DNA of 64,000 nucleotides. Source: RYN-133 sp036497285 (GTDB lineage Bacteria; Actinomycetota; Actinomycetes; Mycobacteriales; Jatrophihabitantaceae). A program made the translations under genes and the position numbers. The notes below the pieces were generated by a model, which saw only the letters and a program-made list of their open reading frames with translations, ran no database searches and was not told the DNA's origin. Numbering within the stretch: position 1 is the stretch's first letter; each line of letters starts with the position of its first letter. The stretch lies in the NCBI GenBank assembly GCA_036497285.1, contig DASXJR010000093.1, forward strand, positions 1 through 64,000. The letters run 5' to 3'. Of this stretch, positions 49,097 to 57,499 are shown piece after piece.

Positions 49097-50177
49097 GATG
49101 CGACGTGTCGTTGAACAGCCGCAAGCTGGCCGAGCCGTCGCCGAGGTAGTCGATCACCGTCACCGACGCGAGGTCGAGGTGCATGTGGAACACGCTCTGG
49201 AACGGCGCGTCCAACGCCGCCCGCACGAGAGTCTTGATCGGCGACACGTGGGTCACGACCAGCACCGTGGCGTCGGGATGCCCAGCCACGATCGCATCAC
49301 GTCCGCGCCGGACGCGCCGCGCGAGCGCGGCGAACGACTCACCGTTCGGCGGCGCGACGTCGGGCGAGCCGAGCCACCCGGCAAGCGCGTCCGCATGCCG
49401 TTCGCGCGCCTCGGCGAAGGTCAGCCCCTCGAACACGCCGAAGTCGAGCTCGGCGAAGCGGTCGTCCGACTCGACCGGTAACACCAGCTTCTCCGCGATC
49501 GCGTCGGCGGTCTGCCGGGCCCGCGGCAACGGCGAACTGATCACGGCGGCGATCTCGCCGAAGACCCGCGCCGCGAGCGCGGCCGCCTGGTCACGACCCT
49601 CGTCATCGAGGTCGAGGTCGTTGCGGCCGCTGAACCGGCTCTCGGCCGAGTGCGCGGTGGCGCCGTGCCGGGCGAGCACGAGGCGGGTGCGCGGGCCGCT
49701 CGGCGGCTCCCACGACCGCGTGGACGTCGCAGTCGTCGCCGGGGCGGGACGGGCGGGTTTTCCGGCAGCCTCGTCCATCGCCTCGTTGGCCAACCGGTCG
49801 GCATGCTTGTTGCGCTCGCGCGGAACCCACTCGAAGGTCACCTCGGCGAAGCCCAGCCGCAACTGGGCGGCCTCGCGGGCCAGCGGGCGCAGGCCGGGGT
49901 TCTTGACCTGCCACTTGCCGTTCATCTGCTCGACCACGAGCTTCGAGTCCATCCGCACGGCGACGCGCGTGGCGCCGAGTTCCCGCGCCGCGCGCAATCC
50001 GGCGATCAGCCCGCGGTACTCGGCGACGTTGTTGGTCTCGACGCCGATCGCTTCCTTGCGCTCGGCCAGCACGGTGCCGGTTCCGGCGTCGAAGACCACC
50101 GCGCCGTAGCCGGCCGGCCCGGGGTTGCCGCGCGATCCGCCGTCGGCCTCGACGATGACGAAGTCGGCCAACGTCAC
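49086..50177 (-). CDS. Bifunctional RNase H / acid phosphatase
   Basis: A 363-aa fusion, as in mycobacterial Rv2228c. Residues 1-135 are RNase HI with active-site acids in VEADGGSRGNPGPAGYG, NNVAEYRGL, VRMDSKLVVEQM and KHADRLANEA; it degrades the RNA strand of RNA-DNA hybrids. Residues 165-363 are a histidine phosphatase with LARHGATAHS, EGLTFAEA and VTHVSPIKTLV (CobC-like). GTG start at 50177 overlaps the zinc-ribbon stop (GTGA). The operon with the zinc-ribbon and Nif3 genes is widely conserved in actinobacteria. Confidence 0.94.
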   Translation of the reverse strand: MTLADFVIVEADGGSRGNPGPAGYGAVVFDAGTGTVLAERKEAIGVETNNVAEYRGLIAGLRAARELGATRVAVRMDSKLVVEQMNGKWQVKNPGLRPLAREAAQLRLGFAEVTFEWVPRERNKHADRLANEAMDEAAGKPARPAPATTATSTRSWEPPSGPRTRLVLARHGATAHSAESRFSGRNDLDLDDEGRDQAAALAARVFGEIAAVISSPLPRARQTADAIAEKLVLPVESDDRFAELDFGVFEGLTFAEARERHADALAGWLGSPDVAPPNGESFAALARRVRRGRDAIVAGHPDATVLVVTHVSPIKTLVRAALDAPFQSVFHMHLDLASVTVIDYLGDGSASLRLFNDTSHLSR

Positions 50178-50914
50178 AGCCCCGACTCGTCCGTACGGAC
50201 GAGGATGCGTCGGCAGTTGTCGCACCGCACCACTTCGTCCGACGCTGCTGACCGGACCGCGGACAGCTCGCTGCCCGACAGCTCGATTCGGCAGCCCTCG
50301 CAGCGGCGTTGGCGCAGCATCGCTGCGCCCACCCCGCCGCCGTGCTCTCGCGCACGCTCGTAAAGAGCGAGCAGGTCGACCGGGAGTTCACCCGCGATCC
50401 GCGCGCGCCCGGCGACCCGCGAAACGGACGCCGCCTCGATCTCGGCGACCGCGGCATCTCGGGCCGACGTCAGCTCGGCACGCTCGGTGTCGAGAGCGGC
50501 GCGCTGCTCGGTCAGCGCGGCGAGCGCCCCGTCGGCCGCCTCGCGCTGTTCCATGGTCTCGAGCAGGTCGTCCTCGAGGCTGGACTGGCGCCGCGCGAGC
50601 GTGACCACTTCGTGCTGCAGGCTCTCGATCTCCTTGGCCGGAAGACCGCCGCTCTGCATCCGCTGCTCGTCGCGGGCGGCGCGAGCACGGACCGCGTCCA
50701 CCTCGTTCTCGAGCCGACGCTGCTCATCGGCGGTGTCGCCGGCTCTGGTCTCAGCATCGACGATCTGATCGCCCAGCTCCGCCGCGCGCTGCTCGCGCTC
50801 GGCCAGCGCCGCGAGCTCGGGCAGCGTCGCGCGCCGGTGGGCCAGCTGCGCGAGCGCGGTGTCGACGGTCTGCAGGTCGAGCAGGCGCAGCTGGGCGGCG
50901 TGATCGGCTTTCAT
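50174..50914 (-). CDS. Coiled-coil + C4 zinc-ribbon protein
   Basis: A 246-aa protein, homologue of mycobacterial Rv2229c. Residues 10-185 form a long coiled coil (RRLENEVDAVRARAARDEQR, LPAKEIESLQHEVVTLARRQ). Residues 200-240 form a zinc ribbon with CEGCRIEL and VRCDNCRRILVR as the two CxxC knuckles. Probable nucleic-acid or protein binding; role unproven. It links Nif3 and RNase H genes, starting 8 bases after Nif3. Confidence 0.88.
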   Translation of the reverse strand: MKADHAAQLRLLDLQTVDTALAQLAHRRATLPELAALAEREQRAAELGDQIVDAETRAGDTADEQRRLENEVDAVRARAARDEQRMQSGGLPAKEIESLQHEVVTLARRQSSLEDDLLETMEQREAADGALAALTEQRAALDTERAELTSARDAAVAEIEAASVSRVAGRARIAGELPVDLLALYERAREHGGGVGAAMLRQRRCEGCRIELSGSELSAVRSAASDEVVRCDNCRRILVRTDESGL

Positions 50915-50921
50915 GCGATGG

Positions 50922-52067
50922 TCACGCTCTTTCTGCCGACGGACGATGCAACGTCCAGGGATCGGTGACGAGGGTCGAGACGGTCACGTCAACGCTAGTG
51001 CCGAAGTGGTCACGCAGCCGCCGGGCCACCTCGTCGAGCCACGGCGCCTCGGTCGCCCAGTGCGCGGCGTCGACCAGTGCGATGCCGCCGGCGCCGCGTT
51101 CGGTGACCTCCTCGACTACGGGGTGGTGCTTCAGGTCGGCCGTCACCAGCACGTCGGCGCCGGCGCGGCGCGCGTCTGCCGCATAAGAGCCGCCCGAGCC
51201 GCCGCACACCGCGACCGTCGAGATCAAGCGATCCGGGTCGCCGGCCGCCCGCACCCCCCAAGCGGTCGCGGGCAGCGCCCGGGCGACGTGGGTGGTGAAC
51301 TCGGCCAGCGTCGTGGGAGCCGCGAGCTGCCCGATGCGACCGGTGCCGCGCCGCGACGGCAGCGGCGCCTGCACCAGCAGGTCGAAGGCGGGCTCCTCGT
51401 ACGGGTGCGCCGAGCGCAGTGCCGTGATCACCTGCGCGGTGCGCGCGGCGGGCACGACCATCTCGACCCGCGTCTCGACCACCGCCTCGGTGCGGCCCAC
51501 CACGCCGAGGGTGGGTCTGGCGCCCTCGAGCGGTCGGAAGGTGCCGGTGCCCTCGCCCGTCCATGCGCACCGTTCATAGGCACCGATCGTCCCGGCACCG
51601 GCGGCGGCGAGCGCGTCGATGAGCCCGTTCGTCGACTCCGGCGGGACGAACACGACGAGCTTGCGCAGCTCTTGCTCGGGCTGGGGCAGCAGCGGACGCA
51701 GCCCGCGTACCCCGAGCCGCGCGCCGAGGGCGTCCGAGACCCCCGGATCGGCGACGTCCGCGTTGGTGTGCGCGACGAAGTGCGCGAGCCCGCCCCGGAT
51801 CATCCGGTGCACCAGCGCACCCTTCGGGTCGTCGGCCGGCACACCGTGCACCCCGGCGAGAAGCAGTGGATGGTGGGTCAGCAACAGCCCGGCCCCGGCA
51901 GCGAGGGCCTGGTCGACCGTCGACGGCACCGGGTCGACGGCGAGCAGCACCCGGCCGACCGATTCGTCCGGATCGCCGCACACCAGACCCACCGCGTCCC
52001 ACGGCTCGGCCCAGGCCGGGTCGAACCACCCGTCCAGGGCGCGGCGCAGATCGGCGAGCTTCGGCAC
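50922..52067 (-). CDS. Nif3-like dinuclear metal-centre protein
   Basis: A 381-aa Nif3/YqfO/DUF34 protein. The metal-binding residues appear in LLLTHHPLLLAGVH (about 60-73) and VTADLKHHPVVEEV with VDAAHWATE near the C-terminus. The middle insert (EMVVPAARTAQVITALRSAHPYEEPAFDL) is the PII-like/CutA-type domain of YqfO. Often annotated as GTP cyclohydrolase I type 2, which is not established. ATG start. It is first in the operon Nif3 - zinc ribbon - RNase H/phosphatase. Confidence 0.93.
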   Translation of the reverse strand: MPKLADLRRALDGWFDPAWAEPWDAVGLVCGDPDESVGRVLLAVDPVPSTVDQALAAGAGLLLTHHPLLLAGVHGVPADDPKGALVHRMIRGGLAHFVAHTNADVADPGVSDALGARLGVRGLRPLLPQPEQELRKLVVFVPPESTNGLIDALAAAGAGTIGAYERCAWTGEGTGTFRPLEGARPTLGVVGRTEAVVETRVEMVVPAARTAQVITALRSAHPYEEPAFDLLVQAPLPSRRGTGRIGQLAAPTTLAEFTTHVARALPATAWGVRAAGDPDRLISTVAVCGGSGGSYAADARRAGADVLVTADLKHHPVVEEVTERGAGGIALVDAAHWATEAPWLDEVARRLRDHFGTSVDVTVSTLVTDPWTLHRPSAERA

Positions 52068-52142
52068 GCCCGCGAACCTATCGCGGTCGCCGCCAGGCAG
52101 TACCGTGGACGGGCGCCGTACCGATCGACCGCAGGAGGCCGC

Positions 52143-52505
52143 ATGCTGCTCTTCGACGGGATGGGTGGCCTGCTCGTCCTCGCGCTGTGGATCTTCTGCT
52201 TCATCGATGTCCTGCTCACCGCTGAGGGCGCCTGCCGCAACCTGCCCAAGCTGGCCTGGGTGTTCCTGGTGCTGCTGCTACCGCTGGTCGGCTCGATCGC
52301 GTGGCTGGTGGCGGGACGGCCGTGGAACCGTGTGCCCGGCGCGCCACGTCCCGCCGCGAAACAGCGGGCGGGCCGTTCGGCAGCGGCCAACCCGGACGAC
52401 GACGAGGAATTCCTCGCCAGCCTGCGCCTGCGGGCCGAGGAACAGCGGCGGCGCGCTCGAGACCAACAGAGCCGCGATCAGCAGAACGGCACCGACGCCG
52501 GCTGA
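52143..52505 (+). CDS. PLDc_N-domain membrane protein
   Basis: A 120-aa protein with two transmembrane helices (LLVLALWIFCFIDVLLT and LAWVFLVLLLPLVGSIAWLV) forming the cardiolipin-synthase N-terminal (PLDc_N) domain, then a charged tail with ANPDDDEEFLASLRLRAEEQ. No PLD catalytic domain follows. ATG with AGGAGG six bases upstream. Divergent from Nif3. Common in actinobacteria near this operon; function unknown. Confidence 0.85.
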   Translation: MLLFDGMGGLLVLALWIFCFIDVLLTAEGACRNLPKLAWVFLVLLLPLVGSIAWLVAGRPWNRVPGAPRPAAKQRAGRSAAANPDDDEEFLASLRLRAEEQRRRARDQQSRDQQNGTDAG

Positions 52506-52625
52506 GTGGCCGCCCCGGCGTCACTTTTCGGCACCCTCGATCGTTTACCCAACCGGCCGTGACACGGCAGTGGATTAGAGCCTGAGCACGGACGGGTACC
52601 ACCACGGGAGGTTGTCCGGATCTCG

Positions 52626-53126
52626 GTGATCGACGTGGTCGCGATGACAGGACGGGTGAGCTGCGTGTGGCAGGTGGTCAAGACGCTGCGACCCCACCCG
52701 CTCTCCGTCGGCCAGGCTCGCAACTTCTGCACCCGTCGGCTCACCTCGGTGCTCGATGACAGGTACGACGCCCCTGAGGTCGTCTCCGACGCCGCGACCA
52801 TCGCCAGCGAGTTGGTGACCAACGCGCTGAGGGCAGGCTCCACGGAGATCTCCCTCTCCCTGGCCCTGCGGCCGGATTCGGTCTACATCGAGGTCGAGGA
52901 CGACGCCGTGGGAACGGTCGCGCCGGCCCACCCCGCACCGACGGACCCCAAGGGTCGCGGACTGCTCGTGGTGGCAGCGCTGTCGCGGGAATGGGGCGTG
53001 TCGCCGGTCGAAGGCGGTGCCAAGCACGTCTGGGCCGAGGTCGCCCTGACCAACCACCAGGACGGCCGGCAACCGGCCCAGCACCCGGCGCCGCAATCCG
53101 GCGGGCCCGATGACAACATCAGCTAG
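52626..53126 (+). CDS. RsbW-like anti-sigma ATPase
   Basis: A 166-aa GHKL ATPase of the anti-sigma regulatory type. The N-box is ATIASELVTNALRAGSTEIS (about residues 58-77), with YIEVEDDAVG as G1 and KGRGLLVVAALSREWGVSPV as G2. Such proteins hold a sigma factor and phosphorylate a STAS partner. Start GTG at 52626 (ATG six codons later is possible). Two STAS genes follow directly, but no sigma gene is adjacent. Confidence 0.82.
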   Translation: MIDVVAMTGRVSCVWQVVKTLRPHPLSVGQARNFCTRRLTSVLDDRYDAPEVVSDAATIASELVTNALRAGSTEISLSLALRPDSVYIEVEDDAVGTVAPAHPAPTDPKGRGLLVVAALSREWGVSPVEGGAKHVWAEVALTNHQDGRQPAQHPAPQSGGPDDNIS

Positions 53127-53136
53127 GGTCTCCCCC

Positions 53137-53445
53137 ATGACCGCCTCGGGAGGGAGTGGCCAGCCCATCGTGCTGCGGCTTTCGGGAGATGTCGACGCGC
53201 TCACCCAGGCGGAATACCGGCGTACGGCCGACGAGTTGCTCACCACCAGCAGCGCCGACCGGCTGGTTGTCGACCTGTCCGAGGTGACGACGATCGATTC
53301 CAGCGGGCTCGGCCTGCTGGTACATCTGCAGGCACTCACTCGCGAGAACGGCGTCACCATGGTGCTCACGCACGTCCCGCCGCGGGCCGGAGCGCTGCTC
53401 AAGCGCACCGGGCTCGACCGCGTCTTCGAGATCGACGCGTCATAA
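53137..53445 (+). CDS. STAS anti-anti-sigma factor (first of pair)
   Basis: A 102-aa STAS domain: IVLRLSGDVDALTQAEYRRT, LVVDLSEVTTIDSSGLGLLV with the phospho-site Ser in DSSGLG (about residue 54), and LLKRTGLDRVFEI. It should be phosphorylated by the upstream RsbW-like protein. ATG at 53137 is chosen to avoid overlap with the ATPase gene, which an ATG at 53110 would cause. Confidence 0.85.
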   Translation: MTASGGSGQPIVLRLSGDVDALTQAEYRRTADELLTTSSADRLVVDLSEVTTIDSSGLGLLVHLQALTRENGVTMVLTHVPPRAGALLKRTGLDRVFEIDAS

Positions 53446-53457
53446 CGGGCCCGGCCG

Positions 53458-53793
53458 ATGAGTGACCCCCGTCCCCCCGACACCACAACCGACGGCCCTA
53501 GTCCTGCGGCGGCACACCCGGCCGTCCTGCGACTGAGCGGCGACATCGACTTCTTCACCGAGGACGAGTTCCGGGAAGCGGCGGAGCGACTGTTGTCCGA
53601 GCCGGACACGAACCGGCTGGTCGTCGACCTCAGCGAGGTCGGCGTCATGGACTCCAGCGGGCTGAGCCTGCTGGTCGATCTGCTGCGGTTGTGCCGGGAC
53701 ATGGATCTGCCCATGTCCCTGCGCGGCGTGTCTGACCGCGTGCTGCAACTACTCGATCTCACCGGCCTCGACCAGGTCATCGCCGTCGAGTGA
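53458..53793 (+). CDS. STAS anti-anti-sigma factor (second of pair)
   Basis: A 111-aa STAS domain with a 20-residue Pro/Asp-rich lead, then AVLRLSGDIDFFTEDEFREA, LVVDLSEVGVMDSSGLSLLV (phospho-site Ser in DSSGL) and VLQLLDLTGLDQVIAV. It is clearly related to its neighbour, so the pair likely arose by duplication. It begins 12 bases after the first STAS gene. Two antagonists beside one anti-sigma ATPase suggests two inputs. Confidence 0.85.
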   Translation: MSDPRPPDTTTDGPSPAAAHPAVLRLSGDIDFFTEDEFREAAERLLSEPDTNRLVVDLSEVGVMDSSGLSLLVDLLRLCRDMDLPMSLRGVSDRVLQLLDLTGLDQVIAVE

Positions 53794-54235
53794 GCCACGA
53801 ATGCGCTCCGGCGCACTGGCTTACACTCTCCCGTTAGCACCGGCGAGGCAGCCGGCGCACCACGGTTCGACCTCAGCCGGAACTGACGAGGGCGCGCTTC
53901 GACACCCGCGATGCGCGATGACGGAGTCGACATGGCCGGCGTGAGCTTTCTCGACTCGCGCGGTCAGGTGTTCCAGGTGGAGCCGCAGTAGCCGATCTAC
54001 CAGTTCTCCGACCGCCAGGATGCCCGGCCATCACGGGTCACCGTCCATAACGTCAGAAGTGCTGTGATTTCGGGTAACATCGACGCGCACCGACGCAAGG
54101 TTGTCGCCCCCGATCACTCTGACCGCGTCGGTGCCGCGATGACCGCCAGGCCATCGGCGTCCCCCGCCTCGCCGCGATGTCCCCTGTACGCGGCCCGTCT
54201 AAGGAAGGCCGGTCTTCAGGCCGATAGAGACGACT
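53794..54235. other. Intergenic, 442 bp, before the GH6-like gene
   Basis: No convincing gene. TGCGCTCCGGCGCA at about 53812 forms a small stem with a TCCG loop and may end the STAS operon. TTACACT near 53822 could be part of a promoter. GCCGG/CCGGC repeats around 53845-53895 may fold. A 26-codon frame at about 53911-53991 has no likeness. The length suggests a long leader, which I could not match to any riboswitch class. Confidence 0.5.
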
Positions 54236-55393
54236 ATGAGACCTTCTCGGACCGAATTCCCCCGATCGTGTCTGATCCTGGTACTCGCCGCGCTCGCCGT
54301 TCTCGCCGTGGTCGTTCCGTCCGGAACTGCACCTGTTGCCCACGCGCAAATCACGGCGCACGCCCAGCAGACACGTACTGTCCAGTCGCGCAGCACACAA
54401 GCCCGAACGACGGCGTCGGCGGCCAATCCGCTCGCCAACCTCCGGTGGGGCACCTACAGCGGCTCCCATGACGAACTGTTCAACGCCTACCGGCACTCCA
54501 GCGGCACGACGCACCGACTGGTCGGCACTCTGGCCTTCAAGCCCCGGATGCGCTGGTTCGGCGCCTGGTACTCCAACAAGTGGATCTCCACCGCCGTCCA
54601 TCGGTACATCCGCAACGTCACCCACGGACGCAGCGACGTCCTGGTGCAGATGGCCGTGTTCCGGGTAGTGCCGTGGGAGACCCGCGCCTGCGACCGGCTG
54701 CCCACGACCGCCGAGCAGAACAGCTACAAGCAATGGATCAACCGCTTCGCCTCGGCGATCGGCAGGACCCACGTCGCGCTCGTCCTGCAGCCCGACCTGC
54801 CGTTCGCGTTCTGTGTGCCGCACCACTCGCGGATCCCGCTGAATCTCGTTTCCTACGCCGCTCGCGTGTTCAGCGCGCTGGCACACACGAGCGTGTACAT
54901 CGACGCCGGTGCCGCCGACTGGTCGCCGGTCGATCGCGCCGTCACTCTGCTCAAGGGCGCCGGCATCCGGTACGCGCGCGGCTTCGCGTTGGACGCGACG
55001 CACTACGACTCGACGACGGCCGAGATCTATCACGGCACGAAGATCGTCCGGGCGCTGCGCGCCGCCGGCTACCCGACGCGCCGCTTCGTGATCAACACCG
55101 CGACGACTGGCAGACCGTTCACACACCCCTGGTACGTGCACCACGTCGGGTCGAACTTCAACAACGCGCGTACGTGCGCGAACCGTAGCGAGCGGCACTG
55201 CGTGACGGTCGGGATTCCGCCGACATGGCACGTGGCCGCCCCTGGGCTGCCGATGTCGGCACGCGTCAAGTCGCTCGCACACAAGTTCGTCGACGGCTAC
55301 ATGTGGATCGGTCGCCCGTGGCTGCGTAACCAGGCCTCGCCGTTCGACATGCAGCGGGCGCTGGCCGTGGCTCGCACGAACCCGTTCCGCTGA
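54236..55393 (+). CDS. Secreted glycoside hydrolase family 6-like protein
   Basis: A 385-aa protein with a signal peptide (residues 1-38, LILVLAALAVLAVVV core, AHA cleavage) and a Ser/Thr/Ala linker. The catalytic domain has GH6 landmarks in order: VALVLQPDLPFA (general-acid Asp of the PDxL type), VYIDAGAADWSPV, GFALDATHYDST and RRFVINTATTGRPF. GH6 enzymes cut beta-1,4-glucans (cellulose). The C-terminal PPTWHVAAPGLP fits the GH6 end loop. No cellulose-binding module is present. Followed by a strong terminator; single-gene unit. Confidence 0.8.
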   Translation: MRPSRTEFPRSCLILVLAALAVLAVVVPSGTAPVAHAQITAHAQQTRTVQSRSTQARTTASAANPLANLRWGTYSGSHDELFNAYRHSSGTTHRLVGTLAFKPRMRWFGAWYSNKWISTAVHRYIRNVTHGRSDVLVQMAVFRVVPWETRACDRLPTTAEQNSYKQWINRFASAIGRTHVALVLQPDLPFAFCVPHHSRIPLNLVSYAARVFSALAHTSVYIDAGAADWSPVDRAVTLLKGAGIRYARGFALDATHYDSTTAEIYHGTKIVRALRAAGYPTRRFVINTATTGRPFTHPWYVHHVGSNFNNARTCANRSERHCVTVGIPPTWHVAAPGLPMSARVKSLAHKFVDGYMWIGRPWLRNQASPFDMQRALAVARTNPFR

Positions 55394-55415
55394 TCGAACA
55401 CACTGATCGCCACAG

Positions 55416-55443
55416 CGCCCGCCGGACTCCGGTCCGGCGGGCG
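55416..55443 (+). terminator. Rho-independent-type terminator after the GH6 gene
   Basis: CGCCCGCCGGAC and GTCCGGCGGGCG form a perfect 12-bp stem with a four-base loop, followed by TTTCG. It begins 22 bases after the GH6 stop and lies just downstream of the tRNA-Val 3' end on the other strand. Confidence 0.8.
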
Positions 55444-55464
55444 TTTCGCATCAGATGCACGGGG

Positions 55465-55536
55465 TGGGCGCTACTGGGATCGAACCAGTGACCGCTCGGG
55501 TGTAAGCCGAGTGCTCTCCCGCTGAGCTAAGCGCCC
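55465..55536 (-). tRNA. tRNA-Val (anticodon UAC)
   Basis: A full cloverleaf of 72 nt reads leftward. The acceptor stem is GGGCGCT/AGCGCCC with discriminator A, the D-arm GCTCAGCGGGAGAGC, the anticodon stem-loop CTCGGCTTACACCCGAG with anticodon TAC, and the T-arm contains GGTTCGATCC. CCA is not encoded (CCC follows). It reads GUA and related valine codons. Confidence 0.96.
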
Positions 55537-55591
55537 GGGACGTGACGGCCCAGAGTACGACACTGCGCTGCCCGGGCCGTACCGTGATCCC

Positions 55592-56461
55592 GTGGCGCGG
55601 AGGACGATACTGACGACGCTGCGCACCCTGCGCGAGCCTCGCTATGCCGCGCTGTCGGCGCTGATGGTGCTCGTGGCGCTCGTCTGCGTCGGCGCCGGAA
55701 CGTGGCAGATCGTCCGCTTCGTCGACAAGGTCCGCGCCAACGATGCCCTGACCACGAACGCGCACGCGGCCGCCGCACCGGTGGCAGACGTTCTCCCCCT
55801 CGTCGGACGGCCGGGCCCGTCGGCCGATTCCGTGCGTTACCGCTTGGTGACCGCGACCGGGCACTACGACGACACCGGCAGTTCGTTCGTCCGGCTGCGC
55901 ACCGTCAACGGCAAGGACGGGAGCCTGCTGCTCACCCCGTTCGTCACGAAGGACGGCGTACTGCTGGTCGTTCGCGGCCTGTTCCACACCGTTCCGGACA
56001 CCAACCCGCCGCCGCCGGACGCTCCCCGCGGCACGTACACGATCAAGGCGCGGGTGCAGACCAGCGAGGCCGACCGCGACAGCGCGGCCGAGGTCGCGAA
56101 GGGTCAGGTGCTGTCGATCAACGCCCCGGCGCAAGCCGCGCGGCTGCACGAAAAGATGTTCGACGGGTACGCCCAACTGCTCCCCCGGCAGCCGGGCACC
56201 AAAGGGCTGATCAGCATTCCGCCGCCGAGCCTTTCCAACCCGGCCGGCGGCGCCGTGGAGCCGCAGCACTTCGCCTACATCGTCCAGTGGTACCTGTTCG
56301 CGCTCCTCGCGCTGGCAGCACCGTTCGCGATGGTCCGCGCCGACCGCAAGGAGCGCGAGGCGTCCGGCGTCCCGGACCGATCGGCGCAGGCCGCTCCGCT
56401 CACCGAGGCGCAGCGCCGGGCCGCCAAACTGGCCGACCGGTACGGACGGGCGGGCCATTGA
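55592..56461 (+). CDS. SURF1-family protein
   Basis: A 289-aa membrane protein of the SURF1 family, which helps heme a insertion into cytochrome c oxidase. Two transmembrane helices at about 20-42 (LSALMVLVALVCVGAGTWQI) and 233-252 enclose an outside domain with VRYRLVTATGHYDDT, LLLTPFVTKDGVLLVVRG and HFAYIVQWYLFALLALAAPF, the family ending. GTG start. Mycobacterial Rv2235 is the counterpart in the same neighbourhood. The stop overlaps the next gene (TGATG). Confidence 0.88.
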   Translation: MARRTILTTLRTLREPRYAALSALMVLVALVCVGAGTWQIVRFVDKVRANDALTTNAHAAAAPVADVLPLVGRPGPSADSVRYRLVTATGHYDDTGSSFVRLRTVNGKDGSLLLTPFVTKDGVLLVVRGLFHTVPDTNPPPPDAPRGTYTIKARVQTSEADRDSAAEVAKGQVLSINAPAQAARLHEKMFDGYAQLLPRQPGTKGLISIPPPSLSNPAGGAVEPQHFAYIVQWYLFALLALAAPFAMVRADRKEREASGVPDRSAQAAPLTEAQRRAAKLADRYGRAGH

Positions 56462-57057
56462 TGGACGCGTCCGGGTGGGACGAGCGTTACCGCGTCGAAG
56501 GTCTGGTGTGGGGCGGCCCGCCGAACCGCTGGGTCGTGGAGGAGCTGTCCGACGCCTCACCCGGGCTGGCGCTCGATCTCGCCTGCGGGGAAGGGCGCAA
56601 CGCGCTGTGGCTCGTGGCACGCGACTGGCGGGTGATCGCTGTCGACTTCTCCGCAGTCGCGATCGAGAAGGCGCGCGAACTCGACACGCACCACCTCGTC
56701 GAATGGGTCGAGGGCGACGCCCGCAGCTACGAACCGCCGCAGCCGGTCGACCTGGCGCTGCTGTGCTACCTGCAGTTGCGGCCGGACGAACGTCGCCTCG
56801 CCGTGCGAGCGGCGGCGGCTGCACTGGCTCCGGCGGGGGTGCTGTTGGTCATCGCGCACGACAGCCGCAACCTCTACGACGGGACGGGCGGCCCCAAGGA
56901 CCCACGTGTGCTCTACACGGCTGCCGATGTCGCGGCGGACCTCGACGGAACCGGCCTGGTGATCGAGCGCGCCGACGAGGTGCTCCGGCCGGTGCCCGGT
57001 GCGGACCGTCCGGCGATCGACGTGCTGCTGCGCGCCTGCGTTCCTACAGCTGCTTGA
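56461..57057 (+). CDS. Class I SAM-dependent methyltransferase
   Basis: A 198-aa methyltransferase. WDERYRVEGLVWGGPPNRWV opens it; motif I is ALDLACGEGRNALWLVARDW (about 37-56), motif II VDFSAVAIEKARELD, and VDLALLCYLQLRPDE follows. The layout resembles TehB/thiopurine-type small-molecule methyltransferases, but the acceptor is unknown. Start is coupled to SURF1. Its 3' end overlaps the convergent ahpE gene by 14 bases. Confidence 0.88.
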   Translation: MDASGWDERYRVEGLVWGGPPNRWVVEELSDASPGLALDLACGEGRNALWLVARDWRVIAVDFSAVAIEKARELDTHHLVEWVEGDARSYEPPQPVDLALLCYLQLRPDERRLAVRAAAAALAPAGVLLVIAHDSRNLYDGTGGPKDPRVLYTAADVAADLDGTGLVIERADEVLRPVPGADRPAIDVLLRACVPTAA

Positions 57058-57499
57058 TCGCGTCGCGCCAGGCGTCGGCGTCGCGACCCTGCCCCGGCTG
57101 GTTCATCTCGGCGAAGCGGACGATGCCTTGCGTGTCGACGAGGAACGTGCCGCGGTTGGCGATGCCGGCCACGTCGTTGAAGACCCCGTACGCCTGGGCC
57201 ACGCCGCCGTGCGGCCAGAAGTCGGCGAGCAGCGGGAAGGTGTAGCCCTCACGCTCGGCGAAGATCTTGTGCGAATAGACCGAGTCGACGCTGATGCTGA
57301 CCGTGACCACGTCATCGTTTTCGAAAGTCGGCAGGTCGTCGCGCACGACGCACAACTCGCCGGTGCAGATACCGGTGAAGGCGAGCGGGTAGAAGACGAT
57401 CAGTACCGCCTTCTCGCCGCGGTAGGAGGAGAGGGTGAACTGTTCGTTGTTCTGATCCCTCAGGGTGAAGTCGGGCGCTCGGTCCCCGACATCGATCAT
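57044..57499 (-). CDS. ahpE: AhpE/Bcp-like peroxiredoxin
   Basis: A 151-aa thiol peroxidase. The peroxidatic Cys45 lies in FYPLAFTGICTGELC; Thr42 and a downstream Arg complete the site. Mycobacterial AhpE is a one-Cys enzyme, but here a second Cys at position 50 matches the resolving Cys of Bcp-type atypical two-Cys enzymes. It reduces peroxides using mycoredoxin or thioredoxin. The ATG overlaps the DUF3052 stop (ATGA). Order DUF3052-ahpE next to aceE is as in mycobacteria (Rv2239c, Rv2238c, Rv2241). Confidence 0.92.
   Translation of the reverse strand: MIDVGDRAPDFTLRDQNNEQFTLSSYRGEKAVLIVFYPLAFTGICTGELCVVRDDLPTFENDDVVTVSISVDSVYSHKIFAEREGYTFPLLADFWPHGGVAQAYGVFNDVAGIANRGTFLVDTQGIVRFAEMNQPGQGRDADAWRDAIKQL

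Noticed and set aside
53794..54235. A c-di-AMP (ydaO) riboswitch before the secreted hydrolase
   Set aside because: Conserved ydaO strings could not be found in the leader.
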